Position numbers and translations under genes: made by a program. The notes below the pieces were generated by a model. It worked only from the letters and a program-made list of their open reading frames with translations, ran no database searches and had not been told where the DNA came from. Positions 8,790 through 18,078 of a stretch of 64,000 nt of DNA are shown here, piece by piece (position 1 is the stretch's first letter; each line of letters opens with the position of its first letter). Source of the DNA: Rhizobium sp. L43 (GTDB lineage Bacteria > Pseudomonadota > Alphaproteobacteria > Rhizobiales > Rhizobiaceae); NCBI RefSeq assembly GCF_002531725.1, contig NZ_NWSQ01000004.1, positions 310,001 to 374,000 of the forward strand. Reading direction: 5' to 3'.

Positions 8790-8995
8790 CGCTGCCGCGG
8801 TCCGGCCATCCATTTGATGATCACCATTGCCGGCAGAACCCAGAGCAGGCCGGTGAGCAGGAAATAGAGCAGGTGGCCCCACCAGGGCGCGTTACCGAGC
8901 GTTGCCACCGCAATCGTATTCGCCACCAGCGCATAGACCAGCACGAGCACGATGATAAGGATCGTGCCGATGAATTTGCGAAGGCGGATGGGCAT
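8786..8995 (-). CDS. DUF2842 small membrane protein
   Basis: A 69-residue protein with a short basic N terminus (MPIRLRKF) and two hydrophobic helices (about 8-30 and 40-62) separated by a Gly-Asn-Ala-Pro-Trp-Trp-Gly-His turn, the DUF2842 pattern. Function is unknown. In Rhizobiales it often lies beside the cytochrome oxidase assembly gene ctaA, as here, where the two are divergently oriented 115 bp apart. Its stop codon falls in the edge of the RIME-like repeat. Confidence 0.8.
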   Translation of the reverse strand: MPIRLRKFIGTILIIVLVLVYALVANTIAVATLGNAPWWGHLLYFLLTGLLWVLPAMVIIKWMAGPRQR

Positions 8996-9110
8996 CGGTT
9001 ATCTCTCGGCAGGGACGGGACGAACCGGCGCGACGGCATGCCGCAAAGGTTCGGGGCTTGTTTTGCATGAGCCGGTGGGGCAAATCAACTGCCGGATAGA
9101 AGGAGACATC

Positions 9111-10214
9111 ATGGCCGTCGCAAACCCGACCACGGAACAGGCGATCCTGAGCGAAGTGCGCAAGCAGAACCGCGACCGCCGCGCCTTGCGCTTCTGGCTG
9201 GGTTTCGTGCTGTTGGCGCTCTTCTGTCTCGTGCTCGTCGGTGGCGCCACGCGGCTGACCAATTCCGGCCTGTCGATCACCGAGTGGAAGCCGATCCACG
9301 GCGTCATCCCGCCGCTCTCGGCCGCCGAATGGGAGGAGGAGTTCCGCCTCTACCAGCGCATTCCCGAATTTCAGCAATTGAACAGCTCCATGACCGTCGA
9401 CGAGTTCAAGGGCATCTTCTGGTGGGAATGGGCGCACCGGCTGATCGCCCGTGGCATCGGCGTGATATTCGCGCTGCCGCTCCTCTATTTCTGGCTGACC
9501 GGGCGGATCGAGAAGCGCCTGCGCTGGCCGCTCGTCGGCATCCTGGCGCTCGGCGGCCTTCAGGGCTTCATCGGCTGGTGGATGGTGTCCTCTGGCCTGT
9601 CGGTCCGCACCGATGTCAGCCAGTACCGGCTGGCGACGCATCTGGTCATGGCCTGCCTGATCTTTGCCGGCTGCATGTGGATCATGCGCGGTCTCTCGCC
9701 ACATTCCAACGATCCGGCGCCGGCACGAAGCTCGCGCGGTTTTGCCGCCGCAATCGCTATTTTCGCGCTGTTCCAGATCTATCTCGGCGCCCTGGTGGCG
9801 GGGCTCGACGCCGGTTTTTCTTACAATACCTGGCCGCTGATGGATGGCGCCGTCATCCCCTCCGATCTGATGATCCAGCAACCCTTCTGGATCAATGCCT
9901 TCGAGAACCCGAAGACGGTGCAGTTCATCCACCGCATCGGCGCCTATACGCTCTTCGCATTGACGCTGATCAATATGGTGATTGCGCTGCGCGCAGCACC
10001 TTGGACCACCCATGCACGCCGCGCCGTGCTGCTCTTTGCGCTGGTGACGCTGCAGGCGGCGATCGGCATTGCCACGCTGCTGATGCAGGTGCCGCTGCAC
10101 TGGGGCCTGCTGCATCAGGCCGGCGCGCTCGTTGTTTTCGGTTTCGCCGTCGCCAACTGGCGCGGTTTTTACGGCGAATACCCGCACGGGACGATGATCG
10201 CCGAGCACGATTGA
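9111..10214 (+). CDS. ctaA: Heme A synthase (COX15/CtaA type 2)
   Basis: Hydroxylates the C-8 methyl of heme O to a formyl group, giving heme A for aa3-type cytochrome oxidases, in the inner membrane. The 367-residue protein has eight predicted helices in two similar halves. Heme-ligand histidines lie in the [11 protein letters not shown] and [11 protein letters not shown] segments, and others in YRLATH and HWGLLHQ. The family motif [18 protein letters not shown] is intact. ATG 9111 is preceded by AGGAG at 9101-9105; upstream in-frame codons lack a ribosome site. It converges on a TauE/SafE gene with a 19-bp gap. Confidence 0.95.
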   Translation: MAVANPTTEQAILSEVRKQNRDRRALRFWLGFVLLALFCLVLVGGATRLTNSGLSITEWKPIHGVIPPLSAAEWEEEFRLYQRIPEFQQLNSSMTVDEFKGIFWWEWAHRLIARGIGVIFALPLLYFWLTGRIEKRLRWPLVGILALGGLQGFIGWWMVSSGLSVRTDVSQYRLATHLVMACLIFAGCMWIMRGLSPHSNDPAPARSSRGFAAAIAIFALFQIYLGALVAGLDAGFSYNTWPLMDGAVIPSDLMIQQPFWINAFENPKTVQFIHRIGAYTLFALTLINMVIALRAAPWTTHARRAVLLFALVTLQAAIGIATLLMQVPLHWGLLHQAGALVVFGFAVANWRGFYGEYPHGTMIAEHD

Positions 10215-10233
10215 AGCTCGGCGCTGCTGGGGT

Positions 10234-11025
10234 CTACCGCAGCACGCCGTCGAGCAGCGGCATGCCGATGATCGCCGCGGCGGCGATCAGGACATAGCAG
10301 GCGATGCGGAAGGTCCGCTCTTCGGCGAGCCCGAACAGTTTCGAGCCGCCGTAGAGGCCTACCGCATAACTCGGCACAATGACGGCGGTGAGCGCGAAGA
10401 CGGCAGGCACGAACAGTCCGCCGAAATAATAGCTGATGGCGCTGAACACGCTCGAAATCGAGAAATAGAGCACGACATTCGCCCTGACGCGGGTGAAGTC
10501 GCTCTTGCCGCCGAGCCAATAAGCGACAACCGGCGGCCCGCCGAGCTGCGCGGCGCCGCTGAAAAGCCCGGCGATCAAGCCGATGCCGCTGGTCAGCGGC
10601 GGGGATGGCTCCCCATGATAGCGCCATCCCGACACCAGCAGCGCAAGCAGGCAGATGGCGATGATCGTGATGCTCCAGCGCAGCACCAGCGGGTCGAGCA
10701 ACGCCAGTATCGTCGTGCCGGCCGGGATGCCGAGCGCAGCACCTGCCGCCATGACGAAGACCTCGCGCCGGTTGGCGCCGCGCCAGGCCGGCGGGATCAT
10801 CCCGAGTGAGGCAATGCCGTCGATGACGAGCAGGATCGGTGAGATCAGCTTCGGCCCGACGATCGCGCCGCCGATCGGAACGAAGATCAGGGCGGCGCCG
10901 AAGCCCGAAAAGCCGCGGGCGAGCCCGGCGATGAAGGCAAAGGCCATCAGCGCATAGATGCCATGGTCGGGCAGGGCAGCGGTAAACCATGCGTGCACGC
11001 CATCGACCAGCGCATCGAGCGTCAT
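10234..11025 (-). CDS. TauE/SafE family sulfite/anion exporter
   Basis: A 263-residue inner-membrane permease with seven to eight helices. The two TauE halves each have the GxxxGFSGFGAALI-like signature (residues about 32-45) and the second-half counterpart SGAAQLGGPPVVAYWLGG (about 155-172). Family members move sulfite, sulfoacetate or similar organic anions. No adjacent sulfur gene points to a substrate. It is transcribed alone on the minus strand, convergent with ctaA. Confidence 0.85.
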   Translation of the reverse strand: MTLDALVDGVHAWFTAALPDHGIYALMAFAFIAGLARGFSGFGAALIFVPIGGAIVGPKLISPILLVIDGIASLGMIPPAWRGANRREVFVMAAGAALGIPAGTTILALLDPLVLRWSITIIAICLLALLVSGWRYHGEPSPPLTSGIGLIAGLFSGAAQLGGPPVVAYWLGGKSDFTRVRANVVLYFSISSVFSAISYYFGGLFVPAVFALTAVIVPSYAVGLYGGSKLFGLAEERTFRIACYVLIAAAAIIGMPLLDGVLR

Positions 11026-11204
11026 GACATCAGACTCCGTGATTCGGGAACGGCAGGCGAGGAAGGCCCGCTCTCATAGCCCAATCGTTGCCGATGTTCG
11101 AGCCGAAAGCGATGCGCGGCCGCCGAGGCAAGCGGCCGCGAGATCATGATGATGAGATCGACATAAAGCGTGAGCGGCATCACGTCGATGCCGCCGCTCC
11201 CGCC

Positions 11205-12137
11205 TTACGAGGCGAGCATCAGGTCCATGTTCTGGACGGCGGCACCCGATGCGCCCTTGCCGAGATTGTCGAGCAGCGCCACGAGGTTCACCTGCGAAGC
11301 ACCCGCAGTGCCGAAGACGAAGAGCTTCATCGTGTCCTTGCCTTCGAGCTCGACGGCGTTGACGCGGGGCAGGGCCTTGCTTTCGGCGAGCGGCACAACA
11401 CTGACGATATCCTGGCCGGCATAATGGGCGACGAGGGCGGCATGGATGGCCTCCATCGTCGTGCCCTCGGCGAGATCGTCGAGGTGCAGCGGCACCTGCA
11501 CGATCATGCCTTGCGCGAACTTGCCGACCGACGGCGAGAAGATCGGCGCGCGGTCGAGCAGGCCGTGCACGGTCATCTCGGGTACATGTTTATGGGTCAG
11601 CGGCAGGCCGTAGAGGAAATGCGGCGCGGTGATCGCATCCGGGTGGTCCGGATTTTCCATTTGCGCGATCATCTGCTTGCCGCCGCCGGTGTAGCCGGAG
11701 ACCGCGTTCACCGTGACCGGATAACCGTCCGGCAGAATGCCGGCGGCCCGCAGCGGCCGGATGAGGCCGATCGCGCCCGTGGGATAGCAGCCGGGATTGG
11801 CGACGAAACGAGCGGCCTTGATCCTGTCGGCCTGGGCGCCGTCCATTTCGGCAAAGCCATAGGCCCAGCCGGGATTGACGCGGAAGGCGGTCGAGGTGTC
11901 GATGACGCGCACATTGTTGTTGGCCGACACCATCTGCACCGCTTCCTTGGAGGCGTCGTCGGGCAGGCAGAGAATGGCGATGTCGGCGCTGTTCAGCATG
12001 TCCTCGCGCAGGGCGGCGTTGCGCCGCTCGGCTTCTGGAATGGACAGAAGCTCGACATCGCGGCGGCCGGCCATGCGCGTGCGGATCTGCAGACCCGTCG
12101 TGCCGTGTTCGCCGTCGATGAAGATTTTCGGTGCCAT
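11205..12137 (-). CDS. argC: N-acetyl-gamma-glutamyl-phosphate reductase
   Basis: Third step of arginine synthesis: NADPH-dependent reduction of N-acetylglutamyl phosphate to the semialdehyde. At 310 residues it is the short (type 2) ArgC found in alpha- and some gammaproteobacteria. The N terminus carries [15 protein letters not shown] instead of the longer Rossmann loop of type 1 enzymes. The catalytic cysteine sits in [15 protein letters not shown] near residue 116, with a conserved histidine in the HKHVPEM segment. The agmatinase gene lies 61 bp upstream on the same strand, an amino-acid/polyamine pairing probably co-transcribed. Confidence 0.94.
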   Translation of the reverse strand: MAPKIFIDGEHGTTGLQIRTRMAGRRDVELLSIPEAERRNAALREDMLNSADIAILCLPDDASKEAVQMVSANNNVRVIDTSTAFRVNPGWAYGFAEMDGAQADRIKAARFVANPGCYPTGAIGLIRPLRAAGILPDGYPVTVNAVSGYTGGGKQMIAQMENPDHPDAITAPHFLYGLPLTHKHVPEMTVHGLLDRAPIFSPSVGKFAQGMIVQVPLHLDDLAEGTTMEAIHAALVAHYAGQDIVSVVPLAESKALPRVNAVELEGKDTMKLFVFGTAGASQVNLVALLDNLGKGASGAAVQNMDLMLAS

Positions 12138-12198
12138 GTTAAACCTGCGCTTTCAATGGGTTCTGAAGGTTTCCGGATTCAATTTGAGCGATGATAAG

Positions 12199-13161
12199 TC
12201 AGCCTTGTGACACGGCGATGGCGCGTCGCTCGGCATGAAGCCCCAGCATATACATCGCCACCGTCGCCCCCGCAATGGCGGTGATATCGGCATGATCGTA
12301 AGGCGGCGATACCTCGACGACATCGGCGCCGCGGATATCGAGCTGGTGCAGGCGCTGCAGCACCGAGAGGATCTTGGCGCTCGACGGGCCGCCGGCCACC
12401 GGCGTGCCGGTGCCCGGCGCAAAGGCCGGATCGAGGCAATCGATATCGAAGGTCAGATAAGCCGGCGCACCGCGGGTGTGGGAGATGATCGCCGAAGCGA
12501 TGTCGCCGGCGCTCATCTCCTCAACCTGATGACCGTAGAGGATATTGACGCCGCAATCCTCGGGCGCATGGGTGCGGATGCCGATCTGGATCGAGCGGTC
12601 GGGATCGATGATGCCCTCGCGGACGGCCCGTGCCACGAAGGAGCCGTGGTCGATGCGTCGGTCTTCGTCGAACCAGGTGTCCTGGTGCGCGTCGAATTGC
12701 ACGAGCGCCAGCGGTCCATGTTTTGCCGCATGGGCTTTCAGCAGCGGCCAGGTGACGTAGTGATCGCCACCGAGCGTCAGCAAAAAGGCGCCGCTGTCGA
12801 GGATGGCGTTCGCCTGGCGTTCGATGGCCGCGGGCGTATCCTGATGATTGCCATAGTCGAGCAGGCAATCGCCGTAGTCGATCACCGCCATCTCGGCGAA
12901 GAGATCGCGGTTGAACGGATATTGCGGATCATTGTCGAAGATTGCCGAGGCGCGCCGGATTGCTTGCGGTCCGAAGCGCGTGCCTGGCCTGTTCGAGGTC
13001 GCGGCATCGAAGGGAATGCCCCAGACGGCAACGTCGACGCCGGCAAGTTCCTTGGTGAAGCGGCGGCGCATGAAGGACAGCGCTCCGGCAAAGGTCGGGT
13101 CGCCGGCGGCGGAGGTGAGGCTGGTGGCGGTAAAGGCATGATCAATGGACTTGTTCGCCAA
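12199..13161 (-). CDS. speB: Agmatinase / ureohydrolase
   Basis: Arginase/agmatinase-fold enzyme of 320 residues, releasing urea from a guanidino substrate. Binuclear manganese ligands are visible: GGDHY (about 131-135), DAHQDTW (about 156-162) and FDIDCLDPAFAPGTGTP. The spacing matches agmatinases and I assign SpeB on that resemblance; guanidinobutyrase activity is a real alternative. The start is TTG at 13161 with GGAG about 7 bases upstream. It precedes argC on the same strand. Confidence 0.88.
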   Translation of the reverse strand: MANKSIDHAFTATSLTSAAGDPTFAGALSFMRRRFTKELAGVDVAVWGIPFDAATSNRPGTRFGPQAIRRASAIFDNDPQYPFNRDLFAEMAVIDYGDCLLDYGNHQDTPAAIERQANAILDSGAFLLTLGGDHYVTWPLLKAHAAKHGPLALVQFDAHQDTWFDEDRRIDHGSFVARAVREGIIDPDRSIQIGIRTHAPEDCGVNILYGHQVEEMSAGDIASAIISHTRGAPAYLTFDIDCLDPAFAPGTGTPVAGGPSSAKILSVLQRLHQLDIRGADVVEVSPPYDHADITAIAGATVAMYMLGLHAERRAIAVSQG

Positions 13162-13295
13162 GAGGGGGCTCCTTCTCTATGGGCGCTAAACCATAGTCGC
13201 GTTCGATGTCGACCTTATATCGGCCGGTCACCGGTCGCGACCAAACCGCCGGGCGACGAAATAAGCTGCGCCGGGCGGTCAGGTTTGCCTGATCT

Positions 13296-13323
13296 CCCGA
13301 AAGGACGGATGTTTCCTTTCGGG
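13296..13323. other. Perfect 10-bp inverted repeat upstream of speB
   Basis: CCCGAAAGGA (13296-13305) pairs exactly with TCCTTTCGGG (13314-13323) across an 8-base loop. It lies 135 bp upstream of the speB start, inside the 350-bp speB-rpsI gap. No U-run follows on either strand, so it is not a simple terminator. It could be an operator or a leader structure of the speB-argC transcript. The rest of the gap shows only the rpsI terminator. Confidence 0.5.
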
Positions 13324-13461
13324 GCAGGAAAGGGGTAGGCGAGGTGGAGCGAGATTTCAAGCAATCCTTCGCTTGACGGCCGTTCTTGGCTTTCGAGCGG
13401 CCGCTATTCCGCAGCAGTTCGTCAGGCCGCCTTCCCGGGAGGCCGCCGCAGGGCGCAAAAC

Positions 13462-13487
13462 AAAAAAGGCCGGGTTGCCCCGGCCTT
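13462..13487 (-). terminator. Rho-independent terminator of rplM-rpsI
   Basis: On the minus strand a stem AAGGCCGGG/CCCGGCCTT (arms at 13466-13474 and 13479-13487) with a 4-base loop is followed by a run of Ts (13467-13462). It begins 25 bases after the rpsI stop. Confidence 0.9.
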
Positions 13488-13511
13488 CGTAATTCCGTCT
13501 GTCCGAAGCGA

Positions 13512-13979
13512 TTAACGCTTGGAGAACTGGAACGAGCGGCGGGCCTTTGCCTTGCCGTACTTCTTGCGTTCGACGACGCGGCTGTCACGGGTCAGGAAGC
13601 CGCCCTTCTTCAGCACCGAGCGAAGGCCCGGTTCGAAGTAAGTGAGCGCCTTGGACAGGCCGTGGCGAACAGCACCGGCCTGGCCGGACAGGCCGCCGCC
13701 GGCAACGGTTGCGATGATGTCGAACTGGCCGTCACGGGCAGCCGCAACGATCGGCTGGCGCAGGATCATCTGCAGCACCGGACGAGCGAAATATTCCGCG
13801 AATTCCTTGCCGTTGACGATGATCTTGCCGGAGCCCGGCTTGACCCAGACGCGGGCGACGGCGTTCTTGCGCTTGCCGGTCGCATAGGAGCGGCCGAGCG
13901 AATCGACCTTGCGGACGTGGGCCGGAGCAGCAGCTTCGGAAACAGTGCCGAGATCCTTCAGGGAGGAGAGGTCAGCCAT
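13512..13979 (-). CDS. rpsI: 30S ribosomal protein S9
   Basis: A 155-residue uS9 protein. It has an alphaproteobacterial N-terminal extension of about 30 residues, then the conserved [17 protein letters not shown] segment. The C terminus is the basic [17 protein letters not shown] tail that reaches the decoding centre. It starts 2 bases after the rplM stop, the universal rplM-rpsI pairing. A strong terminator follows directly. Confidence 0.98.
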   Translation of the reverse strand: MADLSSLKDLGTVSEAAAPAHVRKVDSLGRSYATGKRKNAVARVWVKPGSGKIIVNGKEFAEYFARPVLQMILRQPIVAAARDGQFDIIATVAGGGLSGQAGAVRHGLSKALTYFEPGLRSVLKKGGFLTRDSRVVERKKYGKAKARRSFQFSKR

Positions 13980-13981
13980 GA

Positions 13982-14446
13982 TCAGGCGCTCCTTACGTTC
14001 TTTTTGTTGAGCGCGGCAACGTCGAGGGCGACCGGCTGCTGGGCTTCATGGGGATGGTTGGAGCCGGCGTAAACGCGCAGGTTCTTCATCTGGCGACGGC
14101 CGAGCGGGCCGCGCGGAACCATGCGTTCGACGGCCTTTTCGAGGACGCGCTCCGGGAAGCGGCCTTCGATGATCTGGCGCGCGGTGCGCTCCTTGATGCC
14201 GCCGGCAAAACCGGTGTGCCAGTAGTAGACCTTGTCGGAATACTTCTTGCCGGTGAAAACCACCTTGTCGGCATTGATGACGATGACGTTGTCGCCGTCG
14301 TCAACGTGGGGCGTGAAGGTTGCCTTGTGCTTGCCGCGCAGACGCATAGCGATGATGGAAGCGAGACGGCCAACGACCAGCCCTTCGGCGTCGATGATCA
14401 CCCACTTCTTCTCCACCTCTGCAGGCTTCTGGGAGAAGGTTGCCAT
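13982..14446 (-). CDS. rplM: 50S ribosomal protein L13
   Basis: A 154-residue uL13 protein starting [15 protein letters not shown]. The family core is present: VVGRLAS, the [11 protein letters not shown] segment and [15 protein letters not shown] [19 protein letters not shown]. The longer reading frame to 14632 is rejected. ATG 14446 gives the normal L13 N terminus, is preceded by an AGAGAG ribosome site, and lies downstream of a good promoter at 14570-14598. First gene of the rplM-rpsI operon. Confidence 0.97.
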   Translation of the reverse strand: MATFSQKPAEVEKKWVIIDAEGLVVGRLASIIAMRLRGKHKATFTPHVDDGDNVIVINADKVVFTGKKYSDKVYYWHTGFAGGIKERTARQIIEGRFPERVLEKAVERMVPRGPLGRRQMKNLRVYAGSNHPHEAQQPVALDVAALNKKNVRSA

Positions 14447-14530
14447 AGTGAATACTCTCTTTTGGGACCCTTGGCCCGAGGGCTTGAAGGGCGTTTCTTG
14501 TTGCTTGGATTGGCAGGCTTGCGGCATGCC

Positions 14531-14557
14531 AAAAAGAAAGCAGCCCGGACAGGCTGC
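14531..14557 (-). other. Terminator-like hairpin in the rplM leader
   Basis: On the minus strand GCAGCC/GGCTGC arms (14557-14552 and 14545-14540) with a 6-base loop are followed by a U-rich TTTCTTTTT (14539-14531). It sits between the rplM promoter and start codon, only a few bases after the predicted transcription start. This layout suggests a leader element for ribosomal-protein autoregulation, though no experiment or family match supports it here. Confidence 0.5.
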
Positions 14558-14569
14558 GTTCTGGGGCGG

Positions 14570-14598
14570 TGTATAGAGGGAATGTGACATCGGGTCAA
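14570..14598 (-). promoter_or_regulatory. Sigma-70 type promoter of rplM-rpsI
   Basis: Reading the minus strand, TTGACC (14598-14593), a 17-base spacer and TATACA (14575-14570). This is close to the consensus and places the transcription start near 14563, giving a leader of roughly 115 bases before the rplM ATG. The remaining 150 bp up to the LysR gene is AT-rich with no gene seen. Confidence 0.8.
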
Positions 14599-14748
14599 TA
14601 TCGACGTTCCCGAGGATTGGAAAAATACACAAGCGAAAACAATAAGTTAGATATATGGTATTATGTTACCACATATTTATCGGCTGAAGATCTGCCGTGT
14701 CTGACGCTTTTCTCCTGCAGGGTTTGACGCCACGGTCGAAAGCGGCGG

Positions 14749-15627
14749 CTAATCTTTGAACGCGCGCAGGCATTTCACCATTTCGCGAAGGCCGCGTGTC
14801 AGATGTTTGTCCCGGCGCAGAACCATGCCGAGGCGGCGCGTGAGCCTCGGCTGCAGCGATGACGTCGTCACCAGGCCGGCGCGGTCGCGCTTCAGCGCCA
14901 GCCCCGGCAGGATCGACCAGCCGAGGCCGACGGCCACCAGTTCCTTGATCGCCTCGATGCTGCCGAATTCCATCGCCGGCCGAATACTGGTGTCCGGTGC
15001 GGCCAGCCACGCGTCGATTGCCCGCCTCGTATTGCCGCCCTCATAAAGCAGCAGCGTCCTGTCGCGCATGAAGGCGGCGTCCGGTCCACCGTCGGGTATC
15101 AGGCTGCCGGCGGGAGCGACGGCCAGCAATTCCTCCTCGTAGAACGGTTCGATCTCGAAGTTGCGCCCCGAGGCCGGCAGGGCAACGACGGCAATGTCGA
15201 GGCTGTTGGCCTCCAGATCGCGCAGGACGTCGTCGGCATCGCCGATGCGCACGGTGATTTCGAGGCCGGGCATGGACTTTCTCGCGGCGGCAATGGCACG
15301 AGGAAGCAGGTGGATCGACGCCGTGCCGCCGCTGCCGATGCGCACGCGGCCGCTGGCGCCATCCCTGTAGGGCATCATCGCTTCTTCCGCGGCGGCCGAT
15401 TCCTGCAGCAGTCGCCTTGCATGCACGAGCAGATCGAGGCCTGCCGCGGTCGGCTGCGCTCGCCGCCCGATACGCTCGATCAGCCGGACGCCGAGCCGCT
15501 GCTCGAGCCCCTTGACCTGCAGGCTGACGGCCGGTTGCGTCAGTCTCTCCTTGTCGGCGGCGGCCGTAAAGCTTCCGAGATCGGCGACGTTAACGAAGGT
15601 TGCGAGCTGATCGAGGTTCAGGGCCAT
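14749..15627 (-). CDS. LysR family transcriptional regulator
   Basis: A 292-residue LTTR. The N-terminal winged helix (residues 1-60) has the standard layout LDQLATFVNVADLGSFTAAA then LTQPAVSLQVKGLEQRLGVRLIER. An effector-binding domain of the periplasmic-binding-protein fold follows (about 90-290). ATG 15627 is chosen because it gives the normal LTTR N terminus; the upstream extension to 15675 adds 16 atypical residues. It is divergent from a DUF1127 gene 93 bp away, the usual geometry for a regulator and its target. The effector is unknown. Confidence 0.92.
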   Translation of the reverse strand: MALNLDQLATFVNVADLGSFTAAADKERLTQPAVSLQVKGLEQRLGVRLIERIGRRAQPTAAGLDLLVHARRLLQESAAAEEAMMPYRDGASGRVRIGSGGTASIHLLPRAIAAARKSMPGLEITVRIGDADDVLRDLEANSLDIAVVALPASGRNFEIEPFYEEELLAVAPAGSLIPDGGPDAAFMRDRTLLLYEGGNTRRAIDAWLAAPDTSIRPAMEFGSIEAIKELVAVGLGWSILPGLALKRDRAGLVTTSSLQPRLTRRLGMVLRRDKHLTRGLREMVKCLRAFKD

Positions 15628-15720
15628 ACCAAAGATTTCCTTATGGGTACGATAATATCCATAAGCTTCCTTCATGAGATTTTCCAGTCATCCTTCGCGT
15701 GTTGAAGAAAGGCAGAAGAG

Positions 15721-15951
15721 ATGGCCATGGAATTGAGCGACATCCTTGAAACGTCTCGCGATCTCGTTCGATCGAAAATTCGCCGGGCGGCGCGCTGGGG
15801 CCGGTGGCTGCTGGCGGCCATCGAGCATCGCCTGGAAAAGCGCCGCAGCCGCCGTACGCTTTGCGAGCTCACCGATGACGAGCTTTGCGATGTCGGCCTG
15901 ACCCGTGCGGAGGCGAAGGCCGAGATATCGAAATCCTGGTTCTGGTCTTGA
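15721..15951 (+). CDS. DUF1127 domain small basic protein
   Basis: A 76-residue, arginine-rich protein. The C-terminal half carries the DUF1127 signature: RRSRRTLCELTDDELCDVGL followed by TRAEAKAEI (residues about 41-69). In rhizobia and Agrobacterium such small proteins affect RNA and phosphate or carbon metabolism and are often controlled by LysR regulators. The divergent LysR gene here fits that. AAAGG about 9 bases upstream supports ATG 15721; ATG 15727 is an alternative. Confidence 0.85.
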   Translation: MAMELSDILETSRDLVRSKIRRAARWGRWLLAAIEHRLEKRRSRRTLCELTDDELCDVGLTRAEAKAEISKSWFWS

Positions 15952-16048
15952 CTGCGGCCGCCGCGGAAAGAGCGGATCCTGCTCGAAATTGCCGGCGCCT
16001 TGTGGCAAAACGTTTGCTTGGAATCGAGCGAGCGCAGGGAGCAGCATC

Positions 16049-16873
16049 ATGGCCGAAATCGTATCCTTCCCGGACACAGACAGGGCGAATGGGTTGCTGC
16101 TCCGCTCGCTGCGCGACGGCGTGCTGCGCCTGGTGCTCAACGACCCACCGGCCAATGCGCTTTCGATCGCGCTTCTCGAAGCGCTGATGGCCGAGCTCCA
16201 GAAGGCCGGATCGGATGCGGATGTGCGCGTTGTCGTCATCGCCTCGACCGGCAACGTCTTTTCCGCCGGCCATGATCTCAAGGAACTCACCGCCCATCGC
16301 GCCGATGAAGATCAGGGAGCCGCTTTCTTCGAGAGGGCCTTCCGGCTCTGCGCCGATCTGATGCTGAAGATCGCGCATCTGCCGAAGCCCGTCATCGCCG
16401 AGATCGATGGGCTGGCAACGGCGGCCGGCTGCCAGCTCGTCGCTTCCTGCGATCTGGCAATCTGCACCGACACTTCGACATTCTGCACGCCGGGCGTCAA
16501 TATCGGCCTGTTCTGTTCGACGCCGATGGTGGCCGTCTCCCGTGCCGCGCACCGCAAGCAGGCGATGGAAATGCTGCTGACCGGTGAGACGATCGACGCC
16601 TCGACCGCCAAGGATTTCGGCCTCGTCAACCGCATCGTGCCGAAGCAGTATCTGGCGCAGGTGGTTTTCAAATATGCGGGGGTGATTGCCAGCAAGTCGC
16701 CGCTGACCTTGAAGATCGGCAAGGAAGCCTTCAACCGCCAACTCGAACTACCGGTCGAGGCGGCCTATGATTATGCCGCCAAAGTGATGGTCGACAACAT
16801 GCTGACTCAGGATGCGCAGGAAGGCATCGGCGCCTTCCTCGGCAAGCGTACGCCGGCATGGAAAGGCGAATGA
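16049..16873 (+). CDS. Enoyl-CoA hydratase/isomerase family protein
   Basis: A 274-residue crotonase-fold protein. The oxyanion-hole segments are FSAGHDLKEL (about 72-81) and DGLATAAGCQLVASCDLAI (about 117-135). The residue positions expected for the two catalytic glutamates of true hydratases are not both filled by Glu (the helix after AAGCQL reads VASCD). It looks like the ECHDC3-like branch, whose reaction is uncertain. ATG 16049 is supported by AGGGAG at 16036-16041; the longer frame upstream overlaps no signal. It is convergent with the EamA exporter gene, one base apart. Confidence 0.85.
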   Translation: MAEIVSFPDTDRANGLLLRSLRDGVLRLVLNDPPANALSIALLEALMAELQKAGSDADVRVVVIASTGNVFSAGHDLKELTAHRADEDQGAAFFERAFRLCADLMLKIAHLPKPVIAEIDGLATAAGCQLVASCDLAICTDTSTFCTPGVNIGLFCSTPMVAVSRAAHRKQAMEMLLTGETIDASTAKDFGLVNRIVPKQYLAQVVFKYAGVIASKSPLTLKIGKEAFNRQLELPVEAAYDYAAKVMVDNMLTQDAQEGIGAFLGKRTPAWKGE

Positions 16874-16874
16874 T

Positions 16875-17711
16875 TCACGCCAGTTTCAGAACCAGCCCGC
16901 CGATTGCGATGACGACGCCGGCGACGTAGCGCCAGATGCTGGCTTTTTCCTTGAACACGGTGATCGAGATCACCAGCGCAAAGAGGATCGCGGTTTCGCG
17001 CAGTGCTGCGACGGTTGCGACCGGGGCTCTTGTCATCGCCCAGAGCGCCAGCCCATAGGAAGCGATCGAGCCGGCGCCGCCGATGAGGCCGCGCCACCAG
17101 TTGCGACGGACGTGCCGCGCCACGGCGACAGCGCCGCGCTGGGAGGCTGCCCAGGAAAACAGCAGCACCGGCGGCAGCAGCGACATCCACAAAGTGTAGG
17201 AAACCGCATTGCCGGAGATGCGTGCGCCGATGCCGTCGACATAGGTGTAGCTGGCGATGACAAAGGCATTGGCAAGCGAGAGCAGGACGGCGCGGCTGCT
17301 GCCGCGCCGTGCCTCCAGCGCGAGTGTCAGGACGCCGGCGCAGATCGTCATCGTCCCCGCAAGAGCGCCGGCGGAAAGATTTTCCTTCAGGATGAAGCCG
17401 CTTGTCGCGGCAATCAGCAGCGGCGCGCAACCGCGCATCAGCGGATAGACGAGGCCGATATCGCCGGCCCGGTAGGCCGCGGCCACCAGCTGGAAATAGG
17501 CGAATTGCAGGATGGCCGAGATGCCGATGAACGGCCAGGCTGCGCTTTGCGGCAACGGAAGAAATGCCAGGAAAGGCAGCGCTGAAACCGCGCCGCCGGC
17601 CGAGATCAGCGCCGCATCGAGGGACTTATCGCTGCCGGCCTTGACGATGGCGTTCCATGTCGCATGCAGCAGTGCGCCGAAGAGAACGAGCAGGATGACG
17701 TCGAGTGGCAA
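16875..17711 (-). CDS. EamA/DMT family transporter
   Basis: A 278-residue inner-membrane protein with ten hydrophobic helices in two EamA repeats (about 5-135 and 150-275), a typical drug/metabolite transporter. The N terminus LLHATWNAIVKAGSDKSLD is typical of a subgroup of uncharacterised EamA proteins. The start is TTG at 17711 with only a weak ribosome site. The substrate is unknown. It ends one base from the enoyl-CoA hydratase-like gene on the other strand. Confidence 0.85.
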   Translation of the reverse strand: MPLDVILLVLFGALLHATWNAIVKAGSDKSLDAALISAGGAVSALPFLAFLPLPQSAAWPFIGISAILQFAYFQLVAAAYRAGDIGLVYPLMRGCAPLLIAATSGFILKENLSAGALAGTMTICAGVLTLALEARRGSSRAVLLSLANAFVIASYTYVDGIGARISGNAVSYTLWMSLLPPVLLFSWAASQRGAVAVARHVRRNWWRGLIGGAGSIASYGLALWAMTRAPVATVAALRETAILFALVISITVFKEKASIWRYVAGVVIAIGGLVLKLA

Positions 17712-17832
17712 GGGAGTAAATCCGGAAAAGATGAGGGAGGCGGAAAACGCCTTGCCGTCGGCGTTTCAAATTCCTGAAAAGACAACTGGGATTTGCACGA
17801 AAATACATGGCGGCGGTCGTGGACGCGTTCAT

Positions 17833-18078
17833 ATGTCGAATAGCATTCTTTCAGTATGGAAACAATTGCGGTGCATTGGAGCAATTTCTACGTGCGCTCG
17901 ACATGCGTTCAATCCACACGATCGTTTCAACTATGAGATGTTTCTAATGGACGCGAGAACAGACGGCGGCATTATCGCGAACAAAAGAAGAAACTGTCTG
18001 CAGGAGTTAGGCGACCGATTATTCTATGCTGCTGAAATACAGATACTATTCTATAACTTTGACATACCGGAAATTTAA
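17833..18078 (+). CDS. Hypothetical ORF in an AT-rich patch (doubtful)
   Basis: An 81-codon open frame from ATG 17833 to TAA 18078. The product is rich in Cys, Asn, Ile and Phe, matches no family I recognise, and lacks a good ribosome site. Its codon use is unlike the neighbours: many A/T-ending codons where adjacent genes use G/C. It could be a recently acquired small gene or chance. The whole 475-bp gap from 17712 to 18186 holds nothing else I can name. Confidence 0.2.
   Translation: MSNSILSVWKQLRCIGAISTCARHAFNPHDRFNYEMFLMDARTDGGIIANKRRNCLQELGDRLFYAAEIQILFYNFDIPEI

Noticed and set aside
8682..8882. 66-codon minus-strand frame over the RIME-like repeat.
   Set aside because: Encoded by the repeat and the DUF2842 gene in the wrong frame.
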